Positions 8,436 through 17,518 of a DNA stretch of 64,000 nucleotides are shown piece by piece (position 1 is the stretch's first letter; the number at the start of each line of letters is the position of its first letter). Below the pieces are notes generated by a model. That model searched no databases and was not told the DNA's origin. It saw nothing but the letters and a program-made list of their open reading frames with translations. A program made the position numbers and the translations under genes. Source of the DNA: Algoriphagus lutimaris (GTDB lineage Bacteria > Bacteroidota > Bacteroidia > Cytophagales > Cyclobacteriaceae); NCBI RefSeq assembly GCF_017051705.1, contig NZ_JAFIDJ010000001.1, positions 124,001 to 188,000 of the forward strand. Reading direction: 5' to 3'.

Positions 8436-9506
8436 TTACATTCTGTCGATATGTTCAGTTTTTTCTATCACTTTTTCTATTATTTCGATCTTTTTGAGGG
8501 TCTCCCAGAGTATAAGATTTTCAAATGCGATACCCCCTCCACCACGTCTTTCTTGGCTGATTTGGCGATTGATATCTGCGATAATGATCATGTTCTTTCG
8601 TTCATCAAAAGATATTCCCCATTTCGCATGGTCTTTTGAAAAACCCCAGCGGTATCCGTCCAAACCTATTTTTGATAAATCAATATCTACAATATCCTCT
8701 GTCAATTCGGATTTTACAGAATCGATATCATCAAAGACCATCCCACGGCGCCAAGTTTCGACACTCAGATTGATGGCCAAGGTGGGTCCGATCAAATCTT
8801 TCCAAAAATCAAAACCTATTTCTCCATTGGCCTTGGGTTTACTCCAAATCCTATTCTTAGCGATGAGTGAAAAAGTTTTTCCTGCCTTTGAAGTAAATGT
8901 CAGATTCGCGGGCTTGCTTGGTTTTTCATAAGGAAGATTTTTTGCAAACTTATAAATCGCGTCTTCCGCAGAGGCTTCCTCCAAATTGGATTCATAGACT
9001 TGACCTTCATTTTGGGTATGTACCACCTCAGCTATCGCATTGGCGGTTTCATAATCTTTTAAGCTTATGCAAAGATAAGTTTGGCCAAATTTTCGTTCAT
9101 TTTCCGGAAGTTCGATTTCAGCGCTAGTTGGGAATCTAGGAGTGGAGTGGAGGAGGTAAAAGCCAGAATTAGTTTCTTTTGAAAAAGCTAAAATTCCCTT
9201 AGAATGGCCCTTTTGACCTTGATTTTTAGGTTTGGGATTTTTTGGAGTTGGAGGAATTTCATCATTCCAAAGTACAAAACCACCTTTTTTTGGACTTGAA
9301 AAAATCTGGTTCAGAGTCAATCCCAAGGCCGACTTTTCTTCATTCAACCGTGTTGAAGATAATTTGACCCCGTCTGTTGACTGAGCGTCAAAATAAAGAA
9401 ATTCAAATCCCGAAGAATCCTTTTTTGGCCCTACGTTCATTGGAAGTTTGTACATAAACCACCAATCAACTGGTTTGCCATCCTCATTACTCAAAGGTGA
9501 AATCAT
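8436..9506 (-). CDS. DNase II-like endonuclease
   Basis: 356 residues, close to the length of animal DNase II. The N-terminus has DWWFMYKLP, matching the family's VDWW-x-x-YK-x-P start. Two HxK motifs occur at the expected places: GHSKG (H101, K103), followed by GFYLLHSTPRFP, and DHAKW (H293, K295). In DNase II these pair up in a phospholipase-D-like fold and cut DNA without metal at acid pH. There is no evident signal peptide, unlike the lysosomal enzymes, so where it meets DNA is unclear. It overlaps the upstream glutathione synthetase gene by 4 bases (ATGA), indicating coupled translation. Bacterial members are sparse. Confidence 0.85.
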   Translation of the reverse strand: MISPLSNEDGKPVDWWFMYKLPMNVGPKKDSSGFEFLYFDAQSTDGVKLSSTRLNEEKSALGLTLNQIFSSPKKGGFVLWNDEIPPTPKNPKPKNQGQKGHSKGILAFSKETNSGFYLLHSTPRFPTSAEIELPENERKFGQTYLCISLKDYETANAIAEVVHTQNEGQVYESNLEEASAEDAIYKFAKNLPYEKPSKPANLTFTSKAGKTFSLIAKNRIWSKPKANGEIGFDFWKDLIGPTLAINLSVETWRRGMVFDDIDSVKSELTEDIVDIDLSKIGLDGYRWGFSKDHAKWGISFDERKNMIIIADINRQISQERRGGGGIAFENLILWETLKKIEIIEKVIEKTEHIDRM

Positions 9507-10492
9507 GCCAACTTAGTTTTCGAATTGGAAACTATCTCCTCGATACACGAATAGAATTCTGCTGCACAATTCGTGGAAAAGAAATGATCTATCTCCTTGA
9601 TTCCAGTAGGGCTGGTGACGTTGATCTCTGTGAGATAATCGCCAATTACATCTATACCAACGAATAGAAGGCCTTTATCCTTGAGGATTGGACCAAGTTC
9701 GCGGCAAATCCAAAGGTCCTGATCTGTGAGTTTAAAGCCTTCAGCCTTCGCTCCCACAGCTAAATTCCCACGATGATCCCCTTTGCTGGGAATTCGGGTG
9801 ATTCCGTAGGGGATGGGCTCTCCATTGATTAGGATAATCCGCTTATCTCCCTTGATTTCAATCTCTGGAATATAAGCTTGGGCTTGCACATATTCGGTTT
9901 CTTTTCGAGTGATTTCTTCAAGAATTACATTGGTGTTGATATCTCCTTCAGCGATAACGAAAATGGATTGACCCCCCATTTTTCCTGTTGGCTTCACTAC
10001 GATTTTCTGGTGTTTGGTTAGAAATTCTTTAAGACGCTCTTTAGAGCGGGTGAGTATGCTCGGTGGGCAGCATTGCGGAACCCAAGCCGTAAAGACCTTT
10101 TCATTGACATCTCGAAGGGATTGAGCCTTATTCACCACGAGTACTCCTTGAGCTTCAGCGAGCTCCAAAATATAGGTGGACATTATAAACTCAATATCAA
10201 AAGGAGGATCTTTTCGCATCAAAATGACATCCAGGTCCCCTAAAGAAGTTTCCTCTTGGCTTTGGATCTCAAACCAATTGGACTGACTATTAAATAGCTT
10301 AACCCAGGTCAATTTGCCTTTTGCCTCGCCGTCTAGAATGAACAAGTCTTTCATTTCCAGATAAGCTACTTGGTGTCCGCGGGCCTGAGCTTCCAGCATG
10401 AGCGCTAGCGAAGTGTCTTTTTTAGGGTTGATCGAGTCTATTGGATCCATTACCACTCCTATTTTAAGGCACTTTTTGTTAGTTTGATCCAT
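9503..10492 (-). CDS. gshB: Glutathione synthetase (ATP-grasp)
   Basis: 329 residues, typical for GshB. It joins gamma-glutamylcysteine and glycine using ATP. Visible landmarks: the N-terminal GVVMDPIDSI strand-loop (E. coli begins similarly), the ATP-grasp strand IVVKPTGKMGGQSIF, KGDKRIILINGEPIPYGITRIP and the C-terminal TEINVTSPTGIKEID that binds metal and ATP. It follows the large kinase/cyclase gene by 52 bases and overlaps the DNase II-like gene by 4 bases. Together with the ligase at 7055-8413 it completes the glutathione pathway, which is uncommon in Bacteroidota. Confidence 0.92.
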   Translation of the reverse strand: MDQTNKKCLKIGVVMDPIDSINPKKDTSLALMLEAQARGHQVAYLEMKDLFILDGEAKGKLTWVKLFNSQSNWFEIQSQEETSLGDLDVILMRKDPPFDIEFIMSTYILELAEAQGVLVVNKAQSLRDVNEKVFTAWVPQCCPPSILTRSKERLKEFLTKHQKIVVKPTGKMGGQSIFVIAEGDINTNVILEEITRKETEYVQAQAYIPEIEIKGDKRIILINGEPIPYGITRIPSKGDHRGNLAVGAKAEGFKLTDQDLWICRELGPILKDKGLLFVGIDVIGDYLTEINVTSPTGIKEIDHFFSTNCAAEFYSCIEEIVSNSKTKLA

Positions 10493-10544
10493 AGGTCGCT
10501 GAGATAAAAAAGGTTGTGTTGAAAAACAGGATAAAGTTTATTAG

Positions 10545-13500
10545 TTATTTGAATGTCAAAACCTCATAACCTTCCCATGATTCAGAAGGTGGGTTGTCGG
10601 CGTATATGCTTGCCCTCTCTAGCAAAAGCCTGAATACAGGGTCCTCTGGATTGATTTTGGACCCTTCAAGAAAGGCCTTTTTTGCATTCTTGAAATCCCG
10701 ATCATAGTAAAATTCAAAGGCCTCCGATAGCAGTTTCATCGTAGATTCTTTTTGAGCTCTCCGCTCTTCATTCTCGGCATCTAGGACTTCATACAGCCTG
10801 ATGGCTTTTTCTTTACCTTTTACTGCCACCCGGTCTACCATGCGAATGGAGAATTTTTCAGGTTCGTCTAAGGCCAAAAATGTATTTTCGCCAATCAAAA
10901 ACTGCGAGCCGTAGGTTTTGGTGAGGTTTTCAACTCTAGATGCAAGGTTTACCGTGTCTCCCAAAACAGAACACTGCATGCGGTCAAGGCCCCCCATTGT
11001 ACCTAAAACCAGAGGACCTGTGTTTATCCCAATTCCCATGTTGAGTTGGGGCCGGTTTAAAGCACGGGATTGTTGATTGAAACGCCAAAGTTCTTGTCCC
11101 ATTTTCACTCCAGCCTCCACGGCTTGCTGAGCTGGTACGGCAAACAATGCCAAAATTTCATCTCCGGAATACGAATCGATAAACCCTCCGGCTTCAGTGA
11201 TATGGGTACCTTGCTTGCTGTAATATTCGTTCAAAAGTTCAATCACCGCTTGAGGAGTCAATAGCTCTACCAAAGGAGTGAAATCCCGGATATCCGAAAA
11301 TAGTACAGACATTTCCATGGAGACAGATTCACCCAATGCCACTTTTGCTATATCATTATGTCCCAAATGCTTCAGGAATTGGCTTGGGACAAATCTCTTT
11401 TGTGCCTTTAGCAGGATGTCTTGTTCCTCGTAAATTCTGGAGTTTTCTATTGAAATGGCCGCCTGTGCAGCAAGAAGTTTTATCACCTTAATCCTCCCTT
11501 CGGTAAATGCGCTATGGGTTAGATTATTTTCCAGATAGATCGCCAACTTCTGATTTTTATGATCAGCGATGGGTACACACATAACCGAGAGTGGCTTCGT
11601 CAGGAGGATATATGGATCTGTTGAGAAGTTATTGGGTTCAGATGCATTGCCTATCACGATGGGCTCATTGGTCCGAATGGCAGTATTGATAATGGTGATA
11701 GGTAAGCGGTCCGATTCCATAGTAAGCTCTGAAGCACTTTGGGTGGAATAGTCCTCCTCCAGATTGGATGCAAGAATGGATAATTGCCCATTGCTATCTT
11801 GCACCAGAAAGCCTCTTTGAGCCCCGGCGTTTTCGATCAGAATGTCGAGAGTAGCTTTCAGAAGTTTATCCAAAACAAGCTCTCCTGAGATAGATTGGGA
11901 GGCTCTGAACACAGAATTCATATCCAATTGATCACCACTAAAGATATCTGAACTTACACTTCTTTCGGAGGTTTTGGAGCGCAGGGTTTTGCCTGAAGAA
12001 TATGGATTGCTCTGTCGGAAAATATCATATTCTTTTTCCATTTCCTCTATTTTACGATGAGCTCCCCATCGGTAATAGAGATAATGTGCGGCTTTCAAAT
12101 ATCCTTCAGCTGCCTTTTCCAAGTTAATCCGAAGCAGGTATCGTCCAGCCATTTCATTGGCCATTGCTTCATCTCTCACAAAAGAATTGGCTTTTGCTGC
12201 CTGAATCGCGGCTTCGTAGAGTTGGATTGCAGTATTGGTTTGGCCAAAATGCCCTTCAAGCTCTGCTTCCATCAGTAGTTTGAGGTGTTCAAAGTTTTCA
12301 GGACAATGCGCAGCCCAAAAACTCATTCGCTCCAAGCTCGCCTTCATTTTTCGGATGCTCAAAGCCTGTCCTTCTTCGTCCTCCAACTCAAAATACATGG
12401 AACGGACCAAAAAGGAAATGATATGAAAGCGCACTAGTTGCGGCAACGACATCACGGAAGCCATGAGCTTCTCTTGCTCCAAAATATGTTCTATGGCTCC
12501 TTTGGGATGATTATAGAGCAAATAAATCTCAGATTTATAAATATGGTAGTTCGCGATACCCGTCATAAATCTTCGTTCGTGCATACCTTTCACGCACTCT
12601 TCCTCATTGAAATCCTCATTAGACATGGAGAAAGTACTTTCAGTAAGGCCTTGGAAGTTCAATTGCATTTGAAGAAACAGGGTGCCCGAATCGTATGAAT
12701 CTTGATATTCGCAGTCTTTGACGATAGTTAGGAGCTTTCTATGCTCTTTGGTTACATATTCCAAGTCCAAACTGGGGTCCCAAATAATGCAATCCTGTGC
12801 ACTGTAAGCCAAATAGAGTAAATCACCAGATTGATAACCCGCTTCTATACCCTTTTTAAACCATGGAGTCATACTTGACCAATGCTTGCTCCAGTGATGA
12901 ACGAACATGGCATATACATACATGATTCTTGACCTGAGAGCCAAATCGTCAAAAGACTCGATCAAGTCAACACTGAGTTTTCCGTATTTGTAGCCTTTGG
13001 CGGGATCGTCCAAGAACCCACAAAGAATCATCCCATACGCTCCGTAAGCAAAAGCAGTTTCGGGACTATTTCCATATTTCAGAGCGAGATTTACGGATTT
13101 TAAGGTTAAGTATGGGAAAAGAGTGCCACTGCCAGATAAGAATGCTGCGGCAAAAATTTCCATCAAAAGCTGACTGGCTATTCGAGCTTTAGGGTCAGTG
13201 AGAGGAGGTGCTTGGATTAAATCTTCCACAGCTCTTCCCTTGAGATTAATGACCACATTTTGGACTTCCTGATCTACATCGGCTTGTGTGGGGTTTTCAT
13301 TAAATACGAATCCAAGAGCTAACAGGCCTTCTTGAGCAGCCACAATGGACTCCTTCATTTTACCAATGGTGGCATATTGCCTCGTCCGAGCGGAAAGAAC
13401 AAGTGCCTTTTCGATCTCGGATCTGGAATGGGAAAGCATGATTTCGGTCCATTTCTCCGCGTTTTCCCGATCACCGGTTAGGTAGAAACAGTGCTGAAGC

Positions 13501-15956
13501 TCTTCGGCTAGCTTCCATTTGAGGGAATAATTTTTTTCCCAATCAATATCTTGAAGAATTTCTAGGCTGATTTTGAGAAAGTTGAGGGCAGAAGCGTAGG
13601 CTGAAGACTGCTTGGCTTTGATGCCTGCTTGTAAGTTCAGATCAGCAATTTCAATCAGTTCTTCTTGGTCTTTGACCAGAACTCTTCCTTCATTTAGATG
13701 ACTCACCACATCCATCAAAACATCCTCCAGGCCATTTTCCCGAGTATGATTCAGGATGAGTTTGCCAATCGAAAGATGAACTTGCTTTCTTTTTTCAGGC
13801 AAGATCATGGTGTAAACTGCCTGCTGCACCCGGTCATGCTGAAACTTGTAGGAAGGATTTAGATGATTTGACTCTAATTCAAAACGATCTGAATTTACTG
13901 GATCTTCTCCTCCCTCTCCAACTCCAACAAGTTTATAATTCTCATTAAGCGGCAGAATCATGTTTGCTTTTAGGGCATCATAGAGCTGTACTGCCGTTTT
14001 CTCCATCGTACTTTCCCCAATGATGGCCAGCGTTTTCAAGTCAAATTTAGCCCCTATACAGGCAGCGAGCTGAAGAATATTTTGGGTCTCGGGCTTGAGT
14101 CTATTCTGTCCCTCCACCAAAAAATCAATGACATTATCACTTTGCTGGACACGTTTTACTTGTTCCAATTCTACTTCCCATTTGCCTAAGCTGGAATTGA
14201 AGTAAATACTACCTTGCTCGTGAAGATTCTTAAGAAGCTCAATCGTAAAAAATGGATTTCCATCGGTTTTTTCGAAAAGAATCTTAGATAATGTATCCGT
14301 GTCTTGGTCCACTCGCATGAGGGTGTCCTCTGTGATTTGACGTACCGCATCTATGCTCAATGGCTGCAAAGAAAGATGGTCAACCTTTCGCTTTTCTTCA
14401 ATTTCGTTTAACGTGAGACGAAAAGGGTGGGATTGGTCCACCTCATTGTCGCGGTATGCCCCTATGATCAGAAGGTTGCTCAAGTCCTGATTGGTAACCA
14501 ATCGCTGAATTAAATTGAGCGTAGGAATGTCACTCCACTGCAAGTCGTCCAAAAAGATGACCATGGGGTGAAGCTTGTTTGCAAAGACTTTGACAAAGTT
14601 CAAAAATTGAATTAAGAATCTATTTTGGGACTCTTCTGGTGAAAGTTCCTGAACTACCTGCTGAGGACCGATGATCAACTCTAGTTCTGGGATTAGATCG
14701 ATGATGAGTTGAGCATTGCTTCCTAGAGCCTCAGAGATTTGTTCATTCCAATGATCGAGTCTTTCTTTTGGCTCACCCAAAAGTTGTCTTACAAGATCTC
14801 GAAAAGCATTAGAAAGGGCTCTATAAGCGGTGTTTTGCTTGAATTGTTCAAATTTTCCATGGATCAAGTAGCCATGCTTTTTAACGATGGATCGTCCTAA
14901 TTCATGAACAAGGACTGATTTTCCCACTCCTGAATAACCAGCCACTAGGCAAAATTCAACCGCCCCATCTGCGGCTTTTGTAAAAAACTCTTCGAGCTTC
15001 TGCAGCTCTGCATTACGACCGTATATTTTTTGAGGGATCTGAAATTGACTTGAAGCATCGAATTGTGCCAGTTCGAAGTCTGGGTTGTCTTTTCCATTTT
15101 TAAGATCATCCCAGATTCTTTCTAAATCAGATTTTAATCCAAAACTACTTTGGTACCGATCTTCTGCGTTTTTTGCGATCAATTTGGCTACCAGATTGGA
15201 TAAAGCCATTGGTATTTTGGGACTGACTTCATGAAGTGGATCAGCCTTCTTACTGATATGAGCGTAAACCCATTCCAAGGCGTCATTCGCCTGAAAAGGT
15301 AGCTTTCCTGAGAGCATCTGATAGAAGGAAATTCCCAAGGCATAGTAGTCAGTTCTATAATCTATGTCCCGATTCATCCTTCCCGATTGCTCGGGAGAAA
15401 GGTAGGGGAGGGAACCTTCGATGACTTTGGAAAAGGTAACATCTTGATGCTCCCGAAAAAGCTCAGAAGATGCGCTGAAATCAATTATTCGCAAATCCTT
15501 GGTCTCGGGATCAATTAGGATATTTCGAGGTACCAGGTCCTTATGAATAATCCGGTTTTCGTGTACGACTCCTAGAGCCGCCACAATTTTGATTGCAATC
15601 TCGAAAAACTCAGCCAAGGGAATGGTTTTGTTCTCCAGACTTTCTAAATATTGGCTGAGGGAAATTCCAAATGGCTCCATGGCGATGGCAAGATTCCCAT
15701 TACCATAGGGAATGAGTTCAAATGCCTTGATCACATCTTGCCCTTGAACTTTCGTGAGAATATTGAATTCTCTGCGGATACTAGCGAGCCACTCTTTTTT
15801 AGGGTAGTGGTCCTGAAGCGTTTTCAGGACCACTTCTTGATCATCCAGAGTTCTTTTGGCTCTGTAAATCACGTGAGGAAAAGAGTCACAGATTTTCTCC
15901 AATACCGAATGGTTCGGAATCCTATCCGTGATGCTATTCTCCTTTTTCTTACTCAC
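10545..15956 (-). CDS. Giant Ser/Thr kinase - AAA ATPase - helical repeat - GAF - adenylate/guanylate cyclase
   Basis: 1803 residues. Domains in order: a protein kinase (about 20-290; K45, HKDLVPRN catalytic loop, IDFS in place of DFG, SPEQSGRM); a predicted ATPase (about 315-600; Walker A GYSGVGKS, Walker B IFLDDLQWSD); a long TPR-like helical region (about 700-1290); GAF (about 1345-1500); a class III nucleotide cyclase (about 1585-1710; FSDIRDFT and GDEILALF carrying the metal aspartates, GIGINTGPLVLGTMGG); and a short C-terminal tail. The first four resemble cyanobacterial/proteobacterial PknK-like sensors that usually end in a histidine kinase or a diguanylate cyclase; here the output is a cyclase. 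Catalytic residues look intact. It starts 4 bases after the DUF4336-like gene, so it is inside the operon. Confidence 0.9.
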   Translation of the reverse strand: MSKKKENSITDRIPNHSVLEKICDSFPHVIYRAKRTLDDQEVVLKTLQDHYPKKEWLASIRREFNILTKVQGQDVIKAFELIPYGNGNLAIAMEPFGISLSQYLESLENKTIPLAEFFEIAIKIVAALGVVHENRIIHKDLVPRNILIDPETKDLRIIDFSASSELFREHQDVTFSKVIEGSLPYLSPEQSGRMNRDIDYRTDYYALGISFYQMLSGKLPFQANDALEWVYAHISKKADPLHEVSPKIPMALSNLVAKLIAKNAEDRYQSSFGLKSDLERIWDDLKNGKDNPDFELAQFDASSQFQIPQKIYGRNAELQKLEEFFTKAADGAVEFCLVAGYSGVGKSVLVHELGRSIVKKHGYLIHGKFEQFKQNTAYRALSNAFRDLVRQLLGEPKERLDHWNEQISEALGSNAQLIIDLIPELELIIGPQQVVQELSPEESQNRFLIQFLNFVKVFANKLHPMVIFLDDLQWSDIPTLNLIQRLVTNQDLSNLLIIGAYRDNEVDQSHPFRLTLNEIEEKRKVDHLSLQPLSIDAVRQITEDTLMRVDQDTDTLSKILFEKTDGNPFFTIELLKNLHEQGSIYFNSSLGKWEVELEQVKRVQQSDNVIDFLVEGQNRLKPETQNILQLAACIGAKFDLKTLAIIGESTMEKTAVQLYDALKANMILPLNENYKLVGVGEGGEDPVNSDRFELESNHLNPSYKFQHDRVQQAVYTMILPEKRKQVHLSIGKLILNHTRENGLEDVLMDVVSHLNEGRVLVKDQEELIEIADLNLQAGIKAKQSSAYASALNFLKISLEILQDIDWEKNYSLKWKLAEELQHCFYLTGDRENAEKWTEIMLSHSRSEIEKALVLSARTRQYATIGKMKESIVAAQEGLLALGFVFNENPTQADVDQEVQNVVINLKGRAVEDLIQAPPLTDPKARIASQLLMEIFAAAFLSGSGTLFPYLTLKSVNLALKYGNSPETAFAYGAYGMILCGFLDDPAKGYKYGKLSVDLIESFDDLALRSRIMYVYAMFVHHWSKHWSSMTPWFKKGIEAGYQSGDLLYLAYSAQDCIIWDPSLDLEYVTKEHRKLLTIVKDCEYQDSYDSGTLFLQMQLNFQGLTESTFSMSNEDFNEEECVKGMHERRFMTGIANYHIYKSEIYLLYNHPKGAIEHILEQEKLMASVMSLPQLVRFHIISFLVRSMYFELEDEEGQALSIRKMKASLERMSFWAAHCPENFEHLKLLMEAELEGHFGQTNTAIQLYEAAIQAAKANSFVRDEAMANEMAGRYLLRINLEKAAEGYLKAAHYLYYRWGAHRKIEEMEKEYDIFRQSNPYSSGKTLRSKTSERSVSSDIFSGDQLDMNSVFRASQSISGELVLDKLLKATLDILIENAGAQRGFLVQDSNGQLSILASNLEEDYSTQSASELTMESDRLPITIINTAIRTNEPIVIGNASEPNNFSTDPYILLTKPLSVMCVPIADHKNQKLAIYLENNLTHSAFTEGRIKVIKLLAAQAAISIENSRIYEEQDILLKAQKRFVPSQFLKHLGHNDIAKVALGESVSMEMSVLFSDIRDFTPLVELLTPQAVIELLNEYYSKQGTHITEAGGFIDSYSGDEILALFAVPAQQAVEAGVKMGQELWRFNQQSRALNRPQLNMGIGINTGPLVLGTMGGLDRMQCSVLGDTVNLASRVENLTKTYGSQFLIGENTFLALDEPEKFSIRMVDRVAVKGKEKAIRLYEVLDAENEERRAQKESTMKLLSEAFEFYYDRDFKNAKKAFLEGSKINPEDPVFRLLLERASIYADNPPSESWEGYEVLTFK

Positions 15957-15960
15957 TTAA

Positions 15961-16677
15961 CTAGACGTTAAAAAACCTATTGAATGTTTGGTGGTACTCA
16001 GCCTGAGCATTGTTTATAAATGGATAACCATGACCGCAAAGCGCATGTTCGAAAGGAATTTCTTTCAAGCGGATAAAATCACTTGGCTCAGGTTTACTTT
16101 CGTGAAGCCAAGCTAGTCCCAAGTTTGCTTTGACGAAGAAATTCATATTGGCCATGGTACTTACCGTTTCGGGGTCAAAAAACTCATCTGGTTCTACCCA
16201 GTTCTGAAGAGAGTCGCAAGCGATCATCACTCCACCTTCACGATCTAGTCGGAGAATGCCTTCTGGTCTTTTTACTGATTTGAATTCGAAAAAGGAGCAA
16301 TTGCTAAATGGCATTTCTCCGCCTTCGGTAAGCCATTTGTCGACTTTAAGATCTTTTTGAACATCCATGCCTGGCATAGCCCAAAAGGTAGCTTTATAGT
16401 GGTCTACGTAAAACGGATCGTCTACGCCGTGCATGTCCCCGATTCGTACCACATTGACCACCTTTCCTAGCTTGTCTAGTTCTGCCAGTCCTTCATCACT
16501 CAGGCGAACAGAATTGATAATGGTGAGATTTCCATTTTCTCGGACCACTGTCATATTTCTACTAAACTGCCACATAGAGCCAAAAAATTCATTTTTCATC
16601 GATCCAGTCACGAAAAATACGTCTGGTAATACTTCCTGAATGTTGCCATGAGGAAGTGCGTCTTGATAATGTGCCAT
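15961..16677 (-). CDS. DUF4336-like metallo-beta-lactamase-fold protein
   Basis: 238 residues, no signal peptide. The segment MTVVRENGNLTIINSV and the following LGKVVNVVRIGDMHGVDDPFY match the DUF4336 family, which has a metallo-beta-lactamase fold with a degenerate HxHxDH motif; here H-G-V-D-D is what remains. A late GHG (near residue 217) sits where the fold's C-terminal histidine falls. Some members could hydrolyse thioesters, such as glutathione conjugates in glyoxalase-II-like enzymes, which would suit this operon, but that is inference. It lies 48 bases after the GGCT-like gene and 4 bases before the giant signalling gene. Confidence 0.65.
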   Translation of the reverse strand: MAHYQDALPHGNIQEVLPDVFFVTGSMKNEFFGSMWQFSRNMTVVRENGNLTIINSVRLSDEGLAELDKLGKVVNVVRIGDMHGVDDPFYVDHYKATFWAMPGMDVQKDLKVDKWLTEGGEMPFSNCSFFEFKSVKRPEGILRLDREGGVMIACDSLQNWVEPDEFFDPETVSTMANMNFFVKANLGLAWLHESKPEPSDFIRLKEIPFEHALCGHGYPFINNAQAEYHQTFNRFFNV

Positions 16678-16725
16678 AACTAAACTTAATTTGTGTGTGA
16701 TAAACGTTTGATAAATATCTTATTT

Positions 16726-17517
16726 TTAAAAATAATATTGTTCCATTCTGCCTAAGTATTGGAATTCTTTTTCGTATTCGTGCAAATAGGCATTGAGATA
16801 GTTTTTCGCTCCTATAGAGATTTTCCCCTTTTTGATATCCTCCATGGTTTCCTTACCAGTACTGCTATCATGTCTTTTAGCATGAAATAGCGTCATGTCC
16901 TTGCCACCAAATAATGACTTTACCGGTGCTAGCTTTGGTCTACATTCAGACATGTCAAAAACAAATCCTGATAGCACGGTCAGGTTTGGATTATCTCTGA
17001 CCTCATCGAAAGTGAAAATTCGATTCGAACTTGGGTTGAAACTAGGATAATCCTTGAGTTCCAATATTTCCTGGGACTCAAGATTTGAAATATATTTCGG
17101 TGAAAATTCGGCTTCTTTGGCTCCTTTCAAGATGATGGAAAGATATCTACGAGTAGGGAGACAAGATTCATTCAGATAAGCTGGAAGTCCTACATAGGCA
17201 AAGGCCTTCTTTATTGATCCATCGAGTGTTTCTACTTTGACTTCGACTCTGTCGTATCCCACGCCCTTGGATTCCATGGCGTCCAGCGAAGCCAAACTCT
17301 CATCCGGGCAGGCATGGAGCATTCCCTCCACGAAGGATTCTGCATTGGAGGATGGCTCGATATTGCCCATACCACCTTCATGTTTAAACCAATGCTCAAC
17401 ATTGAATTTCAATTCCCATCCTCTCAAAAATGCTCGCTCGGACGAAAATGGATTCACTCCTTTGGCTCGGAGTGAGATCATATTGATGTTGGAACCGTAC
17501 CCGAAGTAATAGAACAT
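16726..17517 (-). CDS. Gamma-glutamylcyclotransferase-like protein
   Basis: 263 residues. It begins with YFGYGSN (4-10), the GGCT substrate-binding loop, and has DAMESKGVGYDR with E82 in the position of the catalytic glutamate. The family releases 5-oxoproline from gamma-glutamyl peptides or glutathione. The N-terminal 150 residues are GGCT; the rest is an extension I do not recognise. It starts 1 base after protein B ends, so the two are tightly coupled. In an operon that also makes glutathione, a role in turnover or editing of gamma-glutamyl compounds is the natural reading. Confidence 0.8.
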   Translation of the reverse strand: MFYYFGYGSNINMISLRAKGVNPFSSERAFLRGWELKFNVEHWFKHEGGMGNIEPSSNAESFVEGMLHACPDESLASLDAMESKGVGYDRVEVKVETLDGSIKKAFAYVGLPAYLNESCLPTRRYLSIILKGAKEAEFSPKYISNLESQEILELKDYPSFNPSSNRIFTFDEVRDNPNLTVLSGFVFDMSECRPKLAPVKSLFGGKDMTLFHAKRHDSSTGKETMEDIKKGKISIGAKNYLNAYLHEYEKEFQYLGRMEQYYF

Positions 17518-17518
17518 C

